From Longimicrobium sp. (GTDB lineage: Bacteria; Gemmatimonadota; Gemmatimonadetes; Longimicrobiales; Longimicrobiaceae), in the NCBI GenBank assembly GCA_036377595.1, contig DASUYB010000108.1, positions 1 through 64,000 on the forward strand: 64,000 bases of DNA, read 5' to 3'. A program made the position numbers and the translations under genes. Positions within the stretch are counted from its first letter, which is position 1. Each line of letters opens with the position of its first letter. Below are positions 19,587-27,769 of this stretch, one piece after another. A model generated the notes under the pieces. It was not told the origin of the DNA. It ran no database searches and saw only the letters and a list, made by a program, of their open reading frames with translations.

Positions 19587-20099
19587 ATGGCGAGGCGGTC
19601 CGCAATCTTCCCGCTTCGCCGCGGGCCGGGGGCGTGGCTCTGCGCCGCGCTCCTGGCCCTCTTCGCCGGACCGTGCCAGGCCCGCGGGCAGGGCACGGTC
19701 TCGGTGCTTCCGGTGCAGGGGCTGCGCTTCGGCACCCTGTCGATCGGGATCCCCACCGTGGTCAGCCCGCTGGACGGCAGCCGCCGCGCCTCGGTGGAGC
19801 TGCTGGGCTCGGGGCACGTCACCATCACCTTCGAGCTCCCCAGCGGCCTGAGCGCGGCGAAAGGCGGCCCGCTTCTTCCGCTGCGCTTCAACGGCACGGA
19901 CGGGCGCGTTACCTTCCCCAAGTCGGGGCGGATGCTGGTGTTCGATCCCGCCGCGCCGGTGTCGTTCAACCTCCCCCCGGGGCAGGGCGCGGCGACGGTG
20001 TGGCTGGGAGGATCGGCCGAGCCGGGGCCGCGGCAGCCGCCGGGCGCGTACTCGGCCAGCATCACCGTGAACGTGGTGGTCGCCAACCCGGCGACCTGA
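19587..20099 (+). CDS. Secreted fimbrial-type subunit, second in operon
   Basis: 170 residues: a long basic n-region (MARRSAIFPLRRG) and hydrophobic segment, then a beta-rich mature domain. It shares the LRFGTLSIG strand with LKFGTLAMG of the preceding gene, and ends GAYSASITVNVVVANPAT like the terminal strand of the first subunit. It lacks the Cys pair. Lies 8 nt after the first gene with no obvious Shine-Dalgarno sequence, so probably coupled. Minor subunit or adaptor is inferred. Confidence 0.7.
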   Translation: MARRSAIFPLRRGPGAWLCAALLALFAGPCQARGQGTVSVLPVQGLRFGTLSIGIPTVVSPLDGSRRASVELLGSGHVTITFELPSGLSAAKGGPLLPLRFNGTDGRVTFPKSGRMLVFDPAAPVSFNLPPGQGAATVWLGGSAEPGPRQPPGAYSASITVNVVVANPAT

Positions 20100-20124
20100 C
20101 AGGACTCTGGAGAGCAGGACTTCA

Positions 20125-20973
20125 ATGGCGGGACGCGGTCGAATGCACAGGTTCCCGATCGGGCGCACGCTCGTCGCCGCGCTGGCGCTGCTGGCGGGGG
20201 TGGCGGCGCGCGCGCACGCGGTGTCGGTCAGCCCCACCGCGCTGTACATCGACTCGCGCACGCGCACGGGCGTGCTGACGCTCTTCAACCCCGGCGCGCT
20301 CCCCGAGGAGATCACCATCGACTTCGCCTACGGCTTCCCGCAGGCGGACTCGGCGGGGAACGTCTCCGTCCCCACCACCAGGGAGCCGGGACCGGGAGAG
20401 CCGTCGGCGATGGCGTGGATGCGCGCCTTCCCGCGCCGCCTCCTCCTGCAGCCGGGCCAGCGGCAGATCGTCCGCGTCCTCGTCGAGCCTCCGGCCGATC
20501 TCGCCGACGGCGAGTACTGGGCGCGCATCCTGATCTCCTCGCGCGGCGGGCAGCCGCCGATCGAGCAGACGCAGGGCGACGTGCGGCTGCAGCTGAACGT
20601 GCAGACCACGCTGGTGATGGCCGCCAACTACCGGAAGGGCGACCTGCGCACCGGCGTCACCCTGAACTCGTCGTCGGCGCACCGCACGGCGGACGGGGTG
20701 CAGCTGCAGGTGGACCTGTCGCGCACCGGGAACGCCGCCTATCTGGGCCGGATGCGCGCCGAGCTGCTGGACGCGGGCGGCAACGTCGCCGCGACGCTGT
20801 ACGACGACCTGGCCGTCTACCGCACCATGCGCCGGCGGCTGACCTTCCCGGTGCCCGCGGGCGCGAACGGGCCGTTCACCGTGCGCATCCACATCGACAC
20901 CGAGCGCGAGGACCTGCCGCCCGGCGGCGCCCTTCCCGCCTCGCCCATCGACCAGCGCATCCCCGTCACATGA
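20125..20973 (+). CDS. Periplasmic fimbrial chaperone, PapD-like
   Basis: 282 residues with a signal peptide (RTLVAALALLAGVAARAHA). The N-terminal Ig domain begins VSVSPTALYIDSRTRTGVLTLFNPG and continues to PRRLLLQPGQRQIVRVLV and DGEYWARILISS. This is the typical chaperone pattern in which the edge strand donates to the fimbrial subunit. A second Ig-like domain covers about 160-270. Expected to fold and cap the subunits in the periplasm and deliver them to the usher. AGGA lies upstream of ATG; the stop overlaps the next ATG (ATGA at 20970). Confidence 0.82.
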   Translation: MAGRGRMHRFPIGRTLVAALALLAGVAARAHAVSVSPTALYIDSRTRTGVLTLFNPGALPEEITIDFAYGFPQADSAGNVSVPTTREPGPGEPSAMAWMRAFPRRLLLQPGQRQIVRVLVEPPADLADGEYWARILISSRGGQPPIEQTQGDVRLQLNVQTTLVMAANYRKGDLRTGVTLNSSSAHRTADGVQLQVDLSRTGNAAYLGRMRAELLDAGGNVAATLYDDLAVYRTMRRRLTFPVPAGANGPFTVRIHIDTEREDLPPGGALPASPIDQRIPVT

Positions 20974-21587
20974 CGCTCCGCGGCGCGCTCACGGCCATTC
21001 TTCTCCCGACGCTGCTGCTGATGGCGCCGGGCGTGGCCGCGCGCGCCGTCGCGCAGGCTCCGCCGCAGTGGAAATCGACGGTCACCGCCAGCGTGCTGGT
21101 GGCGCCGCCGCCGATCCTGCTCACCACCACGCGCGACCTGTACTTCGGCAACGTCGACCCGGGGCAGGTGATCTCCGTCCCCGCGCGCCCGGCGTATCCC
21201 ACCGGGACGTGGGCGGCGGGCGCCCGCTTCGGGAATCTCGCGAAGACCGTGCGCTATGGCGTGCGCTTCACCCTGCCGACGCAGCTGTCCAACGGCACGG
21301 CCACGATGCCGGTGAGCTGGAACGGCACGCAGTACGGCTGGCTCTGCGTGTGGAACCAGACCACGGGGACGGCGGGGGTGTGCGCGGTGCAGGACGCGTC
21401 GTTCAACCCGTCGTCGCACACCACGGTGGCCGGCGCGCTGGTGATCGACCTGCCCAACAACACGCCGCAGAACCACGTCTTCGCGGCCGACATCTACGTC
21501 GGCGGCCAGCTCAGCGTGCCCGCCGGCTCGCTGAAGCCCGGCACCTACTCGGCCCCGCTCACCATCACGGTGTCGGTCATCGGCTGA
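20970..21587 (+). CDS. Secreted fimbrial-type subunit, third in operon
   Basis: 205 residues from ATG 20970, which overlaps the chaperone stop; a longer frame from 20415 is antisense-free shadow of the chaperone. Signal peptide MTLRGALTAILLPTLLLMAPGVAARAVAQ. The mature part has LLTTTRDLYFGNVDPGQVISV, a Cys-containing WLCVW...GVCAV loop and a terminal YSAPLTITVSVIG strand. The last follows the same subunit ending as the first two genes. Possibly the tip adhesin or usher-proximal subunit; role inferred from position only. Confidence 0.7.
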   Translation: MTLRGALTAILLPTLLLMAPGVAARAVAQAPPQWKSTVTASVLVAPPPILLTTTRDLYFGNVDPGQVISVPARPAYPTGTWAAGARFGNLAKTVRYGVRFTLPTQLSNGTATMPVSWNGTQYGWLCVWNQTTGTAGVCAVQDASFNPSSHTTVAGALVIDLPNNTPQNHVFAADIYVGGQLSVPAGSLKPGTYSAPLTITVSVIG

Positions 21588-21591
21588 TCCC

Positions 21592-24123
21592 ATGCGCCGC
21601 TCCGGGCGCGCGGGCGCCGCATTCCTCCCGCTGTTCCTCTCCCTCATCGCCCTGACCCCCCGCGCGGCCGCCGCGCAGGAGGAAGGGCTGTTCGAGCTGC
21701 GCCTGACCGCGCTCCCCGAGAGCCGCACCGTCTCCGTCCTCCTCGATCCGCGCGGCCAGCCGCTCGTCCCCCTCCGCGCGACGCTCGACTATCTCCAGAT
21801 CCCGATCGTGGACCGCGGCGACACGGTGGCGCTGGAGTGGCCGCCGGGCGTGTGGAGCACGCGCATCGACCTCTCCACCCGCGTGGTGACGTCCGGCCGC
21901 ACGGCGTTCACCGTGGAGCCCGCCGAGTGGCTGCGGCGCGAGCGCGAGGTCTACCTCTCCCCCGCGGCGCTGGGGCGGGTGCTGGGCGCGGAGGTGCAGG
22001 TGGACTGGGAGAACGTCAGCATCCTCTTCTCCGGCCGGAACGACTTCCCCGCCGTGCGCCGCGCGCAGGAGGCCGCCAGACGACAGGGGGATCTCCGCGC
22101 GGGCGGCGGCGCGCTGCGGCCCGCGCCGGAGCCGGACGTGGCCTATCCGTCGCGCAGCGGGGGATGGACGGCGGGGTGGGGGATCTCGGGGGATTGGACC
22201 GAGGGCGATTTCCGCGGGCGGGGGCGCGGGGCGGTGGGTGCGGCGCTGCTGGGGGGATCGATCGAGACCGGGGGGACGGCGGCGTTCGACAGCGCGGGGG
22301 TGCGCTTCGTGGACCCGTACGGCACCTACGACCGCGCTTTCCCGCGCTCGCGCTGGGTCCGCCGCATCCAGCTGGGCGACGTGCTGAGCGACGGCCTGCT
22401 GACGCGACCGTTCTTCGGCGTGGCGGTGACGAACGAGCCGGTGTACGCGCCGCGCTTCTTCGGCGAGGCGCTGATCCGCCCCGTGGTCCCCGCCGGGTGG
22501 GAGTACGAGGTGTACCAGGGCGAGTACCTGGTCGGCGTGTCGACGCGCGGCGCCAACGAGCCCATCCCCACGCCCATCGGCTACGGAACCACGCCGGTGC
22601 GCGTGCGGCTGCTGGGTCCGGCGGGGCAGGAGCGGACGGAGGAGCTGACCTTCCTCGTCCCCGCCGTGCAGGTGCCGCCGGGGGAGTGGAGATACTTTGC
22701 CGGCGCGGGGGCCTGCCGCACGGACGACTGCACGGGCTACGGATACGCGGACCTGCGCCGCGGCCTGTCGCGAACGCTGACGCTGGGCGCGGGGGTGGAC
22801 CACACCGCGCGGCGCGACAGCGCGGCGGAGACGCACCCGTACGGCATCCTGGCCTGGAACCCGTTCCCCGAGCTGCGCGCCGAGGTGCGGGCGCGCGCCG
22901 GCTCGTTCGTACACGCCGAGCTGCAGCGCTACAGCCGCTACGGGGGATGGCGCGTGGCGGGGGGATGGAAGCGCCAGGAAGGCTTCAGCACGCTGGCCGC
23001 GCCGCAGTGGTTCACCGAGGCCGGGGGCGCGTTCAAGGTCGGCCTCCCCGGGCGGGGACAGCTCCTGGGCCTCGCGCTCCGGACGCGCGGCGAGAGCCCC
23101 GGCTCGGTGGACGCGTGGCAGGCGTCCGCGACGAGCGGCTTCCGGCGGCTGCAGCTGACCGCCGGCTACGAGAGCGGCTTCCAGGCGACGGACGTGGCCA
23201 CGCTGCAGGCGCATCTCTTCGTCCCCCGCCACATCCTCCCCGCGCTGCGCGACCTGAACCTGACCTCGCGCGTGGACTGGTCGTCCGCCGGCGTGCAGAC
23301 GGCGTCGCTGGGGGCCATGTTCCGCCCGCGCGAGCGCGCCAGCCTCACCGTGTCGGCGGGGTGGAGCGGGCAGACGCGGCAGCCGGAGATCGCGATCGCG
23401 CTGATCACGCGCACCTCCAGCGCGTACGTGCAGACCAACGCGTACAGCCAGGGCGCGCGGCACGGGGCGTTCTTCAGCGCGGGCGGCGGGGTGGCGCTGG
23501 GCGCGGGCGGCGTGGAGGCCAGTCCGTTCGAGACCATGGGGCGGGGCGGGGTGAGCGGTCGGGTGTTCTACGACGAGAACGGCAACGGGGTGATGGACCC
23601 CGGCGAGCAGCCCGCGGCCGACGTCCCCGTCGCGGTCGGCGGCGAGCGGGCGACGAGCGACGCGAGCGGCCGCTACCGCGCGTGGGGAATCCTGCCGTAC
23701 GCGGTGCTCCCGCTGGGCGTCGACACGCTGAACCTGACGGTGACGGACGTGGCGCCGCGCACCCCCGAGTACCTGCTGCGCCCCACGCCCAACGCGTACA
23801 GCGAGATCGACCTGCCGCTGGTCCGCACGCGCGAGGCCACGGGGCACGTACGCTGGCGGGCGACGCGGCAGGGCGCGCTGGGCGGCATCACCGTGGAGAT
23901 CCGCCGCGACGGCGACGCCCAGCCGCGCCGCGCCGTGACCTTCAGCGACGGCGAGTTCTACGTTACGCGTCTCCCTGCCGGCGAGTACACGCTCACCGTC
24001 GCCGCCAGCTCGCTCGCCGCGCTGGGTGCGGCGACGGACCCTGCTTCGGTGCGCTTCACCGTCCCGGCGACCGCGGGCGCGGCATCCGTCGAAATCCCCA
24101 CCATCTTCCTGCAACGCCGCTGA
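21592..24123 (+). CDS. Outer-membrane usher-like protein with C-terminal SdrD-B/carboxypeptidase-like domain
   Basis: 843 residues with a signal peptide (to about residue 28). An N-terminal globular part contains a copper-amine-oxidase-N-like SVLLDPRGQPLVPLRATLDYL segment. A beta-rich region with usher-type motifs follows (RRIQLGDVLSDGLLTRPFFGVAV; VPAGWEYEVYQGEYLVGV; PVRVRLLGPAGQE). Alternating amphipathic strands expected of a barrel run to about 640. Near 650 a GRVFYDENGNGVMDPGEQP segment of the SdrD-B/plug type begins, and a final Ig-like/carboxypeptidase-regulatory domain ends the protein. It should form the secretion pore for the fimbrial subunits. Divergent from classical PapC/FimD; the assignment rests on motifs plus the operon. 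Confidence 0.75.
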   Translation: MRRSGRAGAAFLPLFLSLIALTPRAAAAQEEGLFELRLTALPESRTVSVLLDPRGQPLVPLRATLDYLQIPIVDRGDTVALEWPPGVWSTRIDLSTRVVTSGRTAFTVEPAEWLRREREVYLSPAALGRVLGAEVQVDWENVSILFSGRNDFPAVRRAQEAARRQGDLRAGGGALRPAPEPDVAYPSRSGGWTAGWGISGDWTEGDFRGRGRGAVGAALLGGSIETGGTAAFDSAGVRFVDPYGTYDRAFPRSRWVRRIQLGDVLSDGLLTRPFFGVAVTNEPVYAPRFFGEALIRPVVPAGWEYEVYQGEYLVGVSTRGANEPIPTPIGYGTTPVRVRLLGPAGQERTEELTFLVPAVQVPPGEWRYFAGAGACRTDDCTGYGYADLRRGLSRTLTLGAGVDHTARRDSAAETHPYGILAWNPFPELRAEVRARAGSFVHAELQRYSRYGGWRVAGGWKRQEGFSTLAAPQWFTEAGGAFKVGLPGRGQLLGLALRTRGESPGSVDAWQASATSGFRRLQLTAGYESGFQATDVATLQAHLFVPRHILPALRDLNLTSRVDWSSAGVQTASLGAMFRPRERASLTVSAGWSGQTRQPEIAIALITRTSSAYVQTNAYSQGARHGAFFSAGGGVALGAGGVEASPFETMGRGGVSGRVFYDENGNGVMDPGEQPAADVPVAVGGERATSDASGRYRAWGILPYAVLPLGVDTLNLTVTDVAPRTPEYLLRPTPNAYSEIDLPLVRTREATGHVRWRATRQGALGGITVEIRRDGDAQPRRAVTFSDGEFYVTRLPAGEYTLTVAASSLAALGAATDPASVRFTVPATAGAASVEIPTIFLQRR

Positions 24124-24220
24124 ACTGATTGGTCTCACGCAGAGGGCGCAGAGGACGCAGAGGAAAAGCCGCTGGTGTGCTGAGTCCCTCTGCGACCTCT
24201 GCGCCCTCTGCGTGAGATAA
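24124..24220. repeat. Long inverted repeat of the GCAGAGG family, copy 2
   Basis: Arms at 24134-24163 and 24187-24216 (30 nt, one mismatch), starting with the same ACTGATTGGTCTCACGCAG as copy 1 at 16895. Relative to copy 1 one unit differs on both arms (GGCCGC to GGGCGC with the matching change opposite), so pairing is kept. Directly after the usher stop codon. Confidence 0.9.
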
Positions 24221-24419
24221 ATAGACAGCCTGCGGTGACGCGATTCTGTACGCTACGCCGTAAGTGGTTCAGGAAGATGGGTTTACGAGATTTGATCGGA
24301 GTCCGCCGTTTATCATCTCCACGTCCGTCGGAAATTCTTGTCTGCTCAGATATCATTGCAAATAAATAACTTAGGATAATAGATGATGTGGCCCGGCTCT
24401 GGCTTCGGCATGTGTGCCG
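24221..24419. other. AT-richer intergenic region
   Basis: No gene is seen. The last 100 bases (TTGCAAATAAATAACTTAGG...) are distinctly less GC-rich than surrounding DNA and probably hold the promoter of the small secreted protein that follows; no confident -35/-10 pair can be named. Confidence 0.4.
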
Positions 24420-24812
24420 ATGAGCCGAGCTACTCACCTCTTTCTCGCCGCGATCGCGCTGATCGCCATCGCGCGGCCCGCCACGGCGCAGGCCGCGCGC
24501 GCCACCATCACCGCGTCGGCGACGGTGGTGGAGCCGATCGCCTTCGCGGCGGGGCCGAGCACCGTCGCCGCGACCCGCCGCGCGATCGACGTCACCACGC
24601 CGGTGGCGGTGCGGGGGCGCGCCGCGCACGTGGTGCAGGTCGTCCGCGCGGACGACGCCCAGCCGCGCATCGACGCCGCCGTGCGCCCGCACGTGCGTGT
24701 GACGTCTCCGAACGGCGCCTCCGTCCGCGCGTACGACGTCCGCCTGCGCCTCTCCGCCGCCGACGCGCCCAGGCCCGCGGCGGTGACGTACGTCATATCT
24801 ACTGTAAATTGA
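24420..24812 (+). CDS. Small secreted protein related to the fimbrial subunits
   Basis: 130 residues from ATG 24420 (GTG 24414 is possible). Signal peptide MSRATHLFLAAIALIAIARPATAQA. The mature start ARATITASATVVEPIAFAAG resembles the first strands of the subunit encoded at 19045 (TASATVNASATVQ...LKFG). It is shorter, lacks Cys and stands alone downstream of the usher behind a repeat and an AT-rich gap. Perhaps an accessory or degenerate subunit; function unknown. Confidence 0.6.
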   Translation: MSRATHLFLAAIALIAIARPATAQAARATITASATVVEPIAFAAGPSTVAATRRAIDVTTPVAVRGRAAHVVQVVRADDAQPRIDAAVRPHVRVTSPNGASVRAYDVRLRLSAADAPRPAAVTYVISTVN

Positions 24813-25134
24813 TCTAAAAAGAGCTGTATTGCCCCCCAAGCGCTGACGTGGCGCCGCTTGGACGGCGCCAGTCAAGGCGGAGATCGGCAGGGCGATTCCC
24901 AGGGGCGGGCGGTGGGACGACCGGCGAAGGTTTGGGCGCGTTTGAAGAACTACACAGCGGCGGCAGCCACGTCAGCATGCGCCCGAGGTAGGGTGTCGCG
25001 TCGAACCCTTGTGCAGAGTTCCCTGCGACCGTGCCCCTGTAAAGAGCAAGCTTCGGCCCAACTGTGGAACCACATGTAAGTCGTTGTAGTTGAATAGCTT
25101 GAGTGTAGTCTCGGTAAGCCTGCGTCCGTTGGTG
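24813..25134. other. Intergenic region without recognisable gene
   Basis: Contains one short perfect hairpin, TGGCGCCG-CTTGGA-CGGCGCCA (24849-24870), without a T tract, possibly the end of the preceding transcript. Frames crossing it show no family resemblance. Confidence 0.4.
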
Positions 25135-25173
25135 TGTTCCCGAATGGGAACAGCATCCGTTCCCGGCAGGAAC
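25135..25173. promoter_or_regulatory. Second tandem GTTCCC palindrome pair
   Basis: Site C is a perfect TGTTCCC-GAAT-GGGAACA (25135-25152). Seven nt after its core lies site D, GTTCCCGGCAGGAAC (25159-25173), an imperfect palindrome. This repeats the architecture of the 18823-18862 pair. There is no obvious downstream gene on the plus strand; the nearest gene on the minus strand ends at 25368. Confidence 0.45.
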
Positions 25174-25284
25174 ATCGGGGCACGTCACAGGACCCATTTT
25201 GTCGTTCCCGGACCAACCCGTCTGGCGATTTCCCCACGCGGAGCGGTCCATCGGGGGTCGAACGAGCTTCGATCCATCTTCGAC

Positions 25285-25300
25285 GTTCCCATTCGGGAAC
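25285..25300. promoter_or_regulatory. Single GTTCCC-ATTC-GGGAAC palindrome
   Basis: Perfect 6-bp arms with a 4-nt spacer, 14 nt before the terminator hairpin of the sigma54 regulator gene. Same core as the other sites in the window. Confidence 0.45.
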
Positions 25301-25314
25301 AAGGCAGACGTAGA

Positions 25315-25344
25315 AAGGCCCGGCGGATCGCTCCGCCGGGCCTT
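25315..25344 (-). terminator. Terminator of the sigma54 response regulator gene
   Basis: AAGGCCCGGCGGA (25315-25327) and TCCGCCGGGCCTT (25332-25344) pair perfectly around TCGC. On the minus strand the hairpin is followed by TTTCTACG. It lies 23 nt after the regulator stop. Confidence 0.75.
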
Positions 25345-25367
25345 CGTTGCCTGGCCGCCCAGTCGCG

Positions 25368-26723
25368 CTACGCGGCTTTCTCGGTGATGCCGTGGCGCTT
25401 GCGGCGCTGCCACAGGACCTTGCGCGAGACCCCGAGCTGGCGCGCCGCCTCGTTGATGCTGCCGCCCACCTCGCGCAGCGTGGCCTCGATGTACATCCGC
25501 TCCACCTCGTCCAGCGTCAGCCCGCGCGGGACGGGGATGGCGTTGTGATCCTCCTCGCGCCCGGGCGTGCCGCTGAGCTCGGGGATCTGCAGCACGTGGT
25601 CGCGCGAGAAGATCATCGAGCGCTCGATCACGTTGCGCAGCTCGCGCGCGTTCCCGGGCCAGTCGTAGGCCTGCAGCCGGCGCACGCCCTCGCTGTCGAT
25701 GGCCGGCAGCGGCTTGGCGAAGTACTCGGCCGCGCGCTTCACGAAGTGCCGCGCGATGGCGGGAATGTCGCTCTTGATCAGCCGCAGCGGCGGCAGCACC
25801 TGGCTGGCCACGTTCAGGCGGTAGTACAGATCTTCGCGGAAGCGGCCGCCGCGCACCTCGCCCGCCAGGTCCACGTTGGTGGCCGCGATCACGCGCACGG
25901 TGACCTTCTGCTCCACCGTCGAGCCGATGCGCCGGAAGACGCGGCCTTCGAGGAAGGTCAGCAGCTTGGCCTGCAGCTCCAGCGGCATCGACCCGATCTC
26001 GTCGAGGAAGAGGGTGCCGCCGTCGGCCACCTCCACCAGCCCCTTCTTGGTCTGCCGCGCGTCGGTGAACGCGCCCTTCTCGTAGCCGAAGAGCTCCGCC
26101 TCGAGCAGGGTGCCGGGGATGGCGGCGCAGTTGACCTCCACGAAGCGGAAGGCGGACTGCTGGCTGGCGCCGTGGATGGCGCGCGCCACCATGTTCTTTC
26201 CCGTGCCGCTCTCGCCCAGCAGCAGCGCGGTGACCTGGGGAACGGAGGCCACCTGGTCCACGAACTCGCGCACCTGCTGCACCAGCGGGTGCTGTCCCAC
26301 GATCCCATGCCGGTCGAACTTGATCTGCGCGACGGTGGACAGCAGCTCGCGCGCGGGCGTCTCCTCCACCGCGCGGCGGAGGCGCGTCTCCAGCGCCTTG
26401 GGCTCGATGGGCTTGGTGACGAAGTCGGTGGCGCCGGCCTCTAGCGCCAGCTCGGCGTCGCCCTCCTTGCCGCGGGTGGTGACGATGATGACGGGGAGGG
26501 TGCGGTCGAACTCGCGCAGCCGCTCGGTGAAGGCGATGCCGTCGAGGCCGGCCATGGCCAGGTCGCACACCACGGCGTCGGGCGGGTCGGCGCGGATCTC
26601 GTCGAGCGCGTCCTCGGCGCGGGTGAAGCCCTTGGTGACGAAGCGCCGCCCGCGCTCCAGCTGCGCGGTGACCAGCGCCACCTGGTCGGCTTCGTCGTCG
26701 ATGATGAAGACGGTCGGATTCAC
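25368..26723 (-). CDS. Sigma54-dependent response regulator (NtrC family)
   Basis: 451 residues from a GTG start. The receiver domain (1-120) has acidic DDE at 9-11, phospho-acceptor Asp54 ([12 protein letters not shown]) and TKP lysine near 104. The AAA+ sigma54-interaction domain has Walker A GESGTGKN (about 170) and [10 protein letters not shown] (about 217), where the usual GAFTGA loop reads GAFTDA. It continues with [18 protein letters not shown] and [12 protein letters not shown]. The C-terminal Fis-type helix-turn-helix is [26 protein letters not shown]. No histidine kinase is adjacent. No Shine-Dalgarno sequence is visible; the start codon directly follows a heptamer repeat. The regulon is unknown; the fimbrial operon is a nearby candidate. 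Confidence 0.94.
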   Translation of the reverse strand: MNPTVFIIDDEADQVALVTAQLERGRRFVTKGFTRAEDALDEIRADPPDAVVCDLAMAGLDGIAFTERLREFDRTLPVIIVTTRGKEGDAELALEAGATDFVTKPIEPKALETRLRRAVEETPARELLSTVAQIKFDRHGIVGQHPLVQQVREFVDQVASVPQVTALLLGESGTGKNMVARAIHGASQQSAFRFVEVNCAAIPGTLLEAELFGYEKGAFTDARQTKKGLVEVADGGTLFLDEIGSMPLELQAKLLTFLEGRVFRRIGSTVEQKVTVRVIAATNVDLAGEVRGGRFREDLYYRLNVASQVLPPLRLIKSDIPAIARHFVKRAAEYFAKPLPAIDSEGVRRLQAYDWPGNARELRNVIERSMIFSRDHVLQIPELSGTPGREEDHNAIPVPRGLTLDEVERMYIEATLREVGGSINEAARQLGVSRKVLWQRRKRHGITEKAA

Positions 26724-26762
26724 GGGTAGTGCGTGAGTGCGTCAGTGCATGAGTGCGCGGCG
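26724..26762. repeat. Heptamer (ACGCACT) repeat abutting the regulator start
   Basis: Read on the minus strand: CACTCATGCACTGACGCACT followed by CACGCACTACCC and then the GTG start codon. The same ACGCACT/CACTCAC units precede purE (27679-27769) and make up the insert in the NRPS gene at 41907-42008. Confidence 0.7.
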
Positions 26763-26886
26763 ATTCCCGTCGCAACGACCATTCGCCGCTTCTGCCAGCT
26801 CGCGTCGGTTCGGGTGCAGTCACGCCCGCTGGTTTGATGCTTCCAACGATCCGGGGATGAAGTGAGATCTTGCTGTCCCCCGTCCC

Positions 26887-27201
26887 CTACTTCCGCTCCC
26901 AGCGGTTGGCGTCGCGCACCTGGTACTTGGTGAGCGTGCGCTCGATGGCGTCCTGGAGATCGAGCCCCATCTGGTTGGCCAGCACCACGCAGACGAAGAC
27001 GATGTCGGCCAGCTCCAGCGCCACGTCCTGCTCGGGCTCGTCGGGCTTCTTGGTCTTGGGCCCGTAGCGGTGGTTGAGCTCCCGCGCCAGCTCGCCCACC
27101 TCCTCGGTCAGCCGCGCCAGGTTCACCAGCGGCGGAAAGTAGCCTTCCTTGAACTGCGAGATGTACGCATCCACCTGCTTCTGAACGTCGCGGAGATCCA
27201 T
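26887..27201 (-). CDS. MazG-like nucleotide pyrophosphohydrolase
   Basis: 104 residues, an all-alpha NTP pyrophosphohydrolase of the short MazG/iMazG type. The metal-binding motif is seen as LTEEVGELAREL (EExxE) followed 35-40 residues later by ALELADIVFVCVVLANQMG (ExxD). Such enzymes hydrolyse aberrant or excess nucleoside triphosphates to monophosphates. It may be monocistronic. A GTTCCC palindrome lies about 55 nt upstream of its start. Confidence 0.9.
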   Translation of the reverse strand: MDLRDVQKQVDAYISQFKEGYFPPLVNLARLTEEVGELARELNHRYGPKTKKPDEPEQDVALELADIVFVCVVLANQMGLDLQDAIERTLTKYQVRDANRWERK

Positions 27202-27256
27202 CCGGGCGCCGGGTACTGGTTTCGAGTTGTGTTGGGGGGTGGAATAAAATTATGCA

Positions 27257-27274
27257 TGTTCCCAAACGGAAACA
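27257..27274. promoter_or_regulatory. GTTCCC-type palindrome upstream of the MazG-like gene
   Basis: TGTTCCC-AAAC-GGAAACA, one mismatch from the perfect 18-bp palindrome at 18823 and with the same 4-nt spacer. Confidence 0.4.
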
Positions 27275-27325
27275 AGGGTCTTGCGTTGCAGGGGGGTGGA
27301 GCGCGGCCTACATTCTCGCCGCGCC

Positions 27326-27500
27326 GCCCTCTCCGGCTCGCCGGGGCTCGCCACCTCTCGCGTACCGGGAGAGGTAGCCGGACGGGGCAGCGGCGCGGGT
27401 GGGATACACCGCCGCGGACGCGGCCGGCCCCCTCCCCCGGCCCCTCCGCCGCTGCGCAGGGCACTGCGCAGGGGAGGGGGGAACTCAGCGCGGTGACGGG
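27326..27500. repeat. Composite dispersed repeat, third locus
   Basis: CTCTCCGGCTCGC, then CACCTCTCGCGTACCGGGAGAGGTAG, then CCGGACGGG, followed by CCCCCTCCCCCGGCCCCTCC and GGGGAGGGGGGAACTCAGCG. This is the same order of parts as 10117-10277. Confidence 0.8.
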
Positions 27501-27679
27501 ACTTCGCGTGAGGGATGCGCGCCCGGAGGGCCGGGACACACCGCGCGCGAGCGGATGCCGCGGACCGGCCGGGATGCCGGGCGCGGTGGGGCCCGGCGCC
27601 GTTGGCCACAGCGGTATCGTGGCCTACGGCGCGCGCAGCCCGTTTTGGCGTCTCGGCGCCAAACACGCCCGAGAAAAAC

Positions 27680-27769
27680 AGTGCGTTGGTGCGTCAGTGC
27701 GGAAGTGCGTTGGCCACGCGCAACCCGACGCACCACCGCACTCACGCACTCACGCACTCACGCATTTCC
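27680..27769. repeat. Heptamer inverted repeat abutting the purE start
   Basis: Left part has GTGCGTTGGTGCGTCAGTGC and right part CACCGCACTCACGCACTCAC, reverse-complementary in type. The right part ends CGCATTTCC directly before the purE ATG, so the purE ribosome-binding region consists of repeat and has no purine-rich Shine-Dalgarno sequence. Confidence 0.75.

Larger units (their letters stand above)
27202..27769. other. Intergenic region made of regulatory palindrome plus three repeat types
   Basis: No real gene is seen in 568 nt. In order it holds the GTTCCC site (27257-27274), a composite repeat (27326-27500) that matches 10117-10277 in layout, GC-rich filler, and the heptamer inverted repeat (27680-27765) running into purE. 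Confidence 0.7.

Noticed and set aside
27250-27760. Several 90-140 codon open frames between the MazG-like gene and purE
   Set aside because: They translate the dispersed repeats and change register between copies; none has a ribosome-binding site or recognisable domain.
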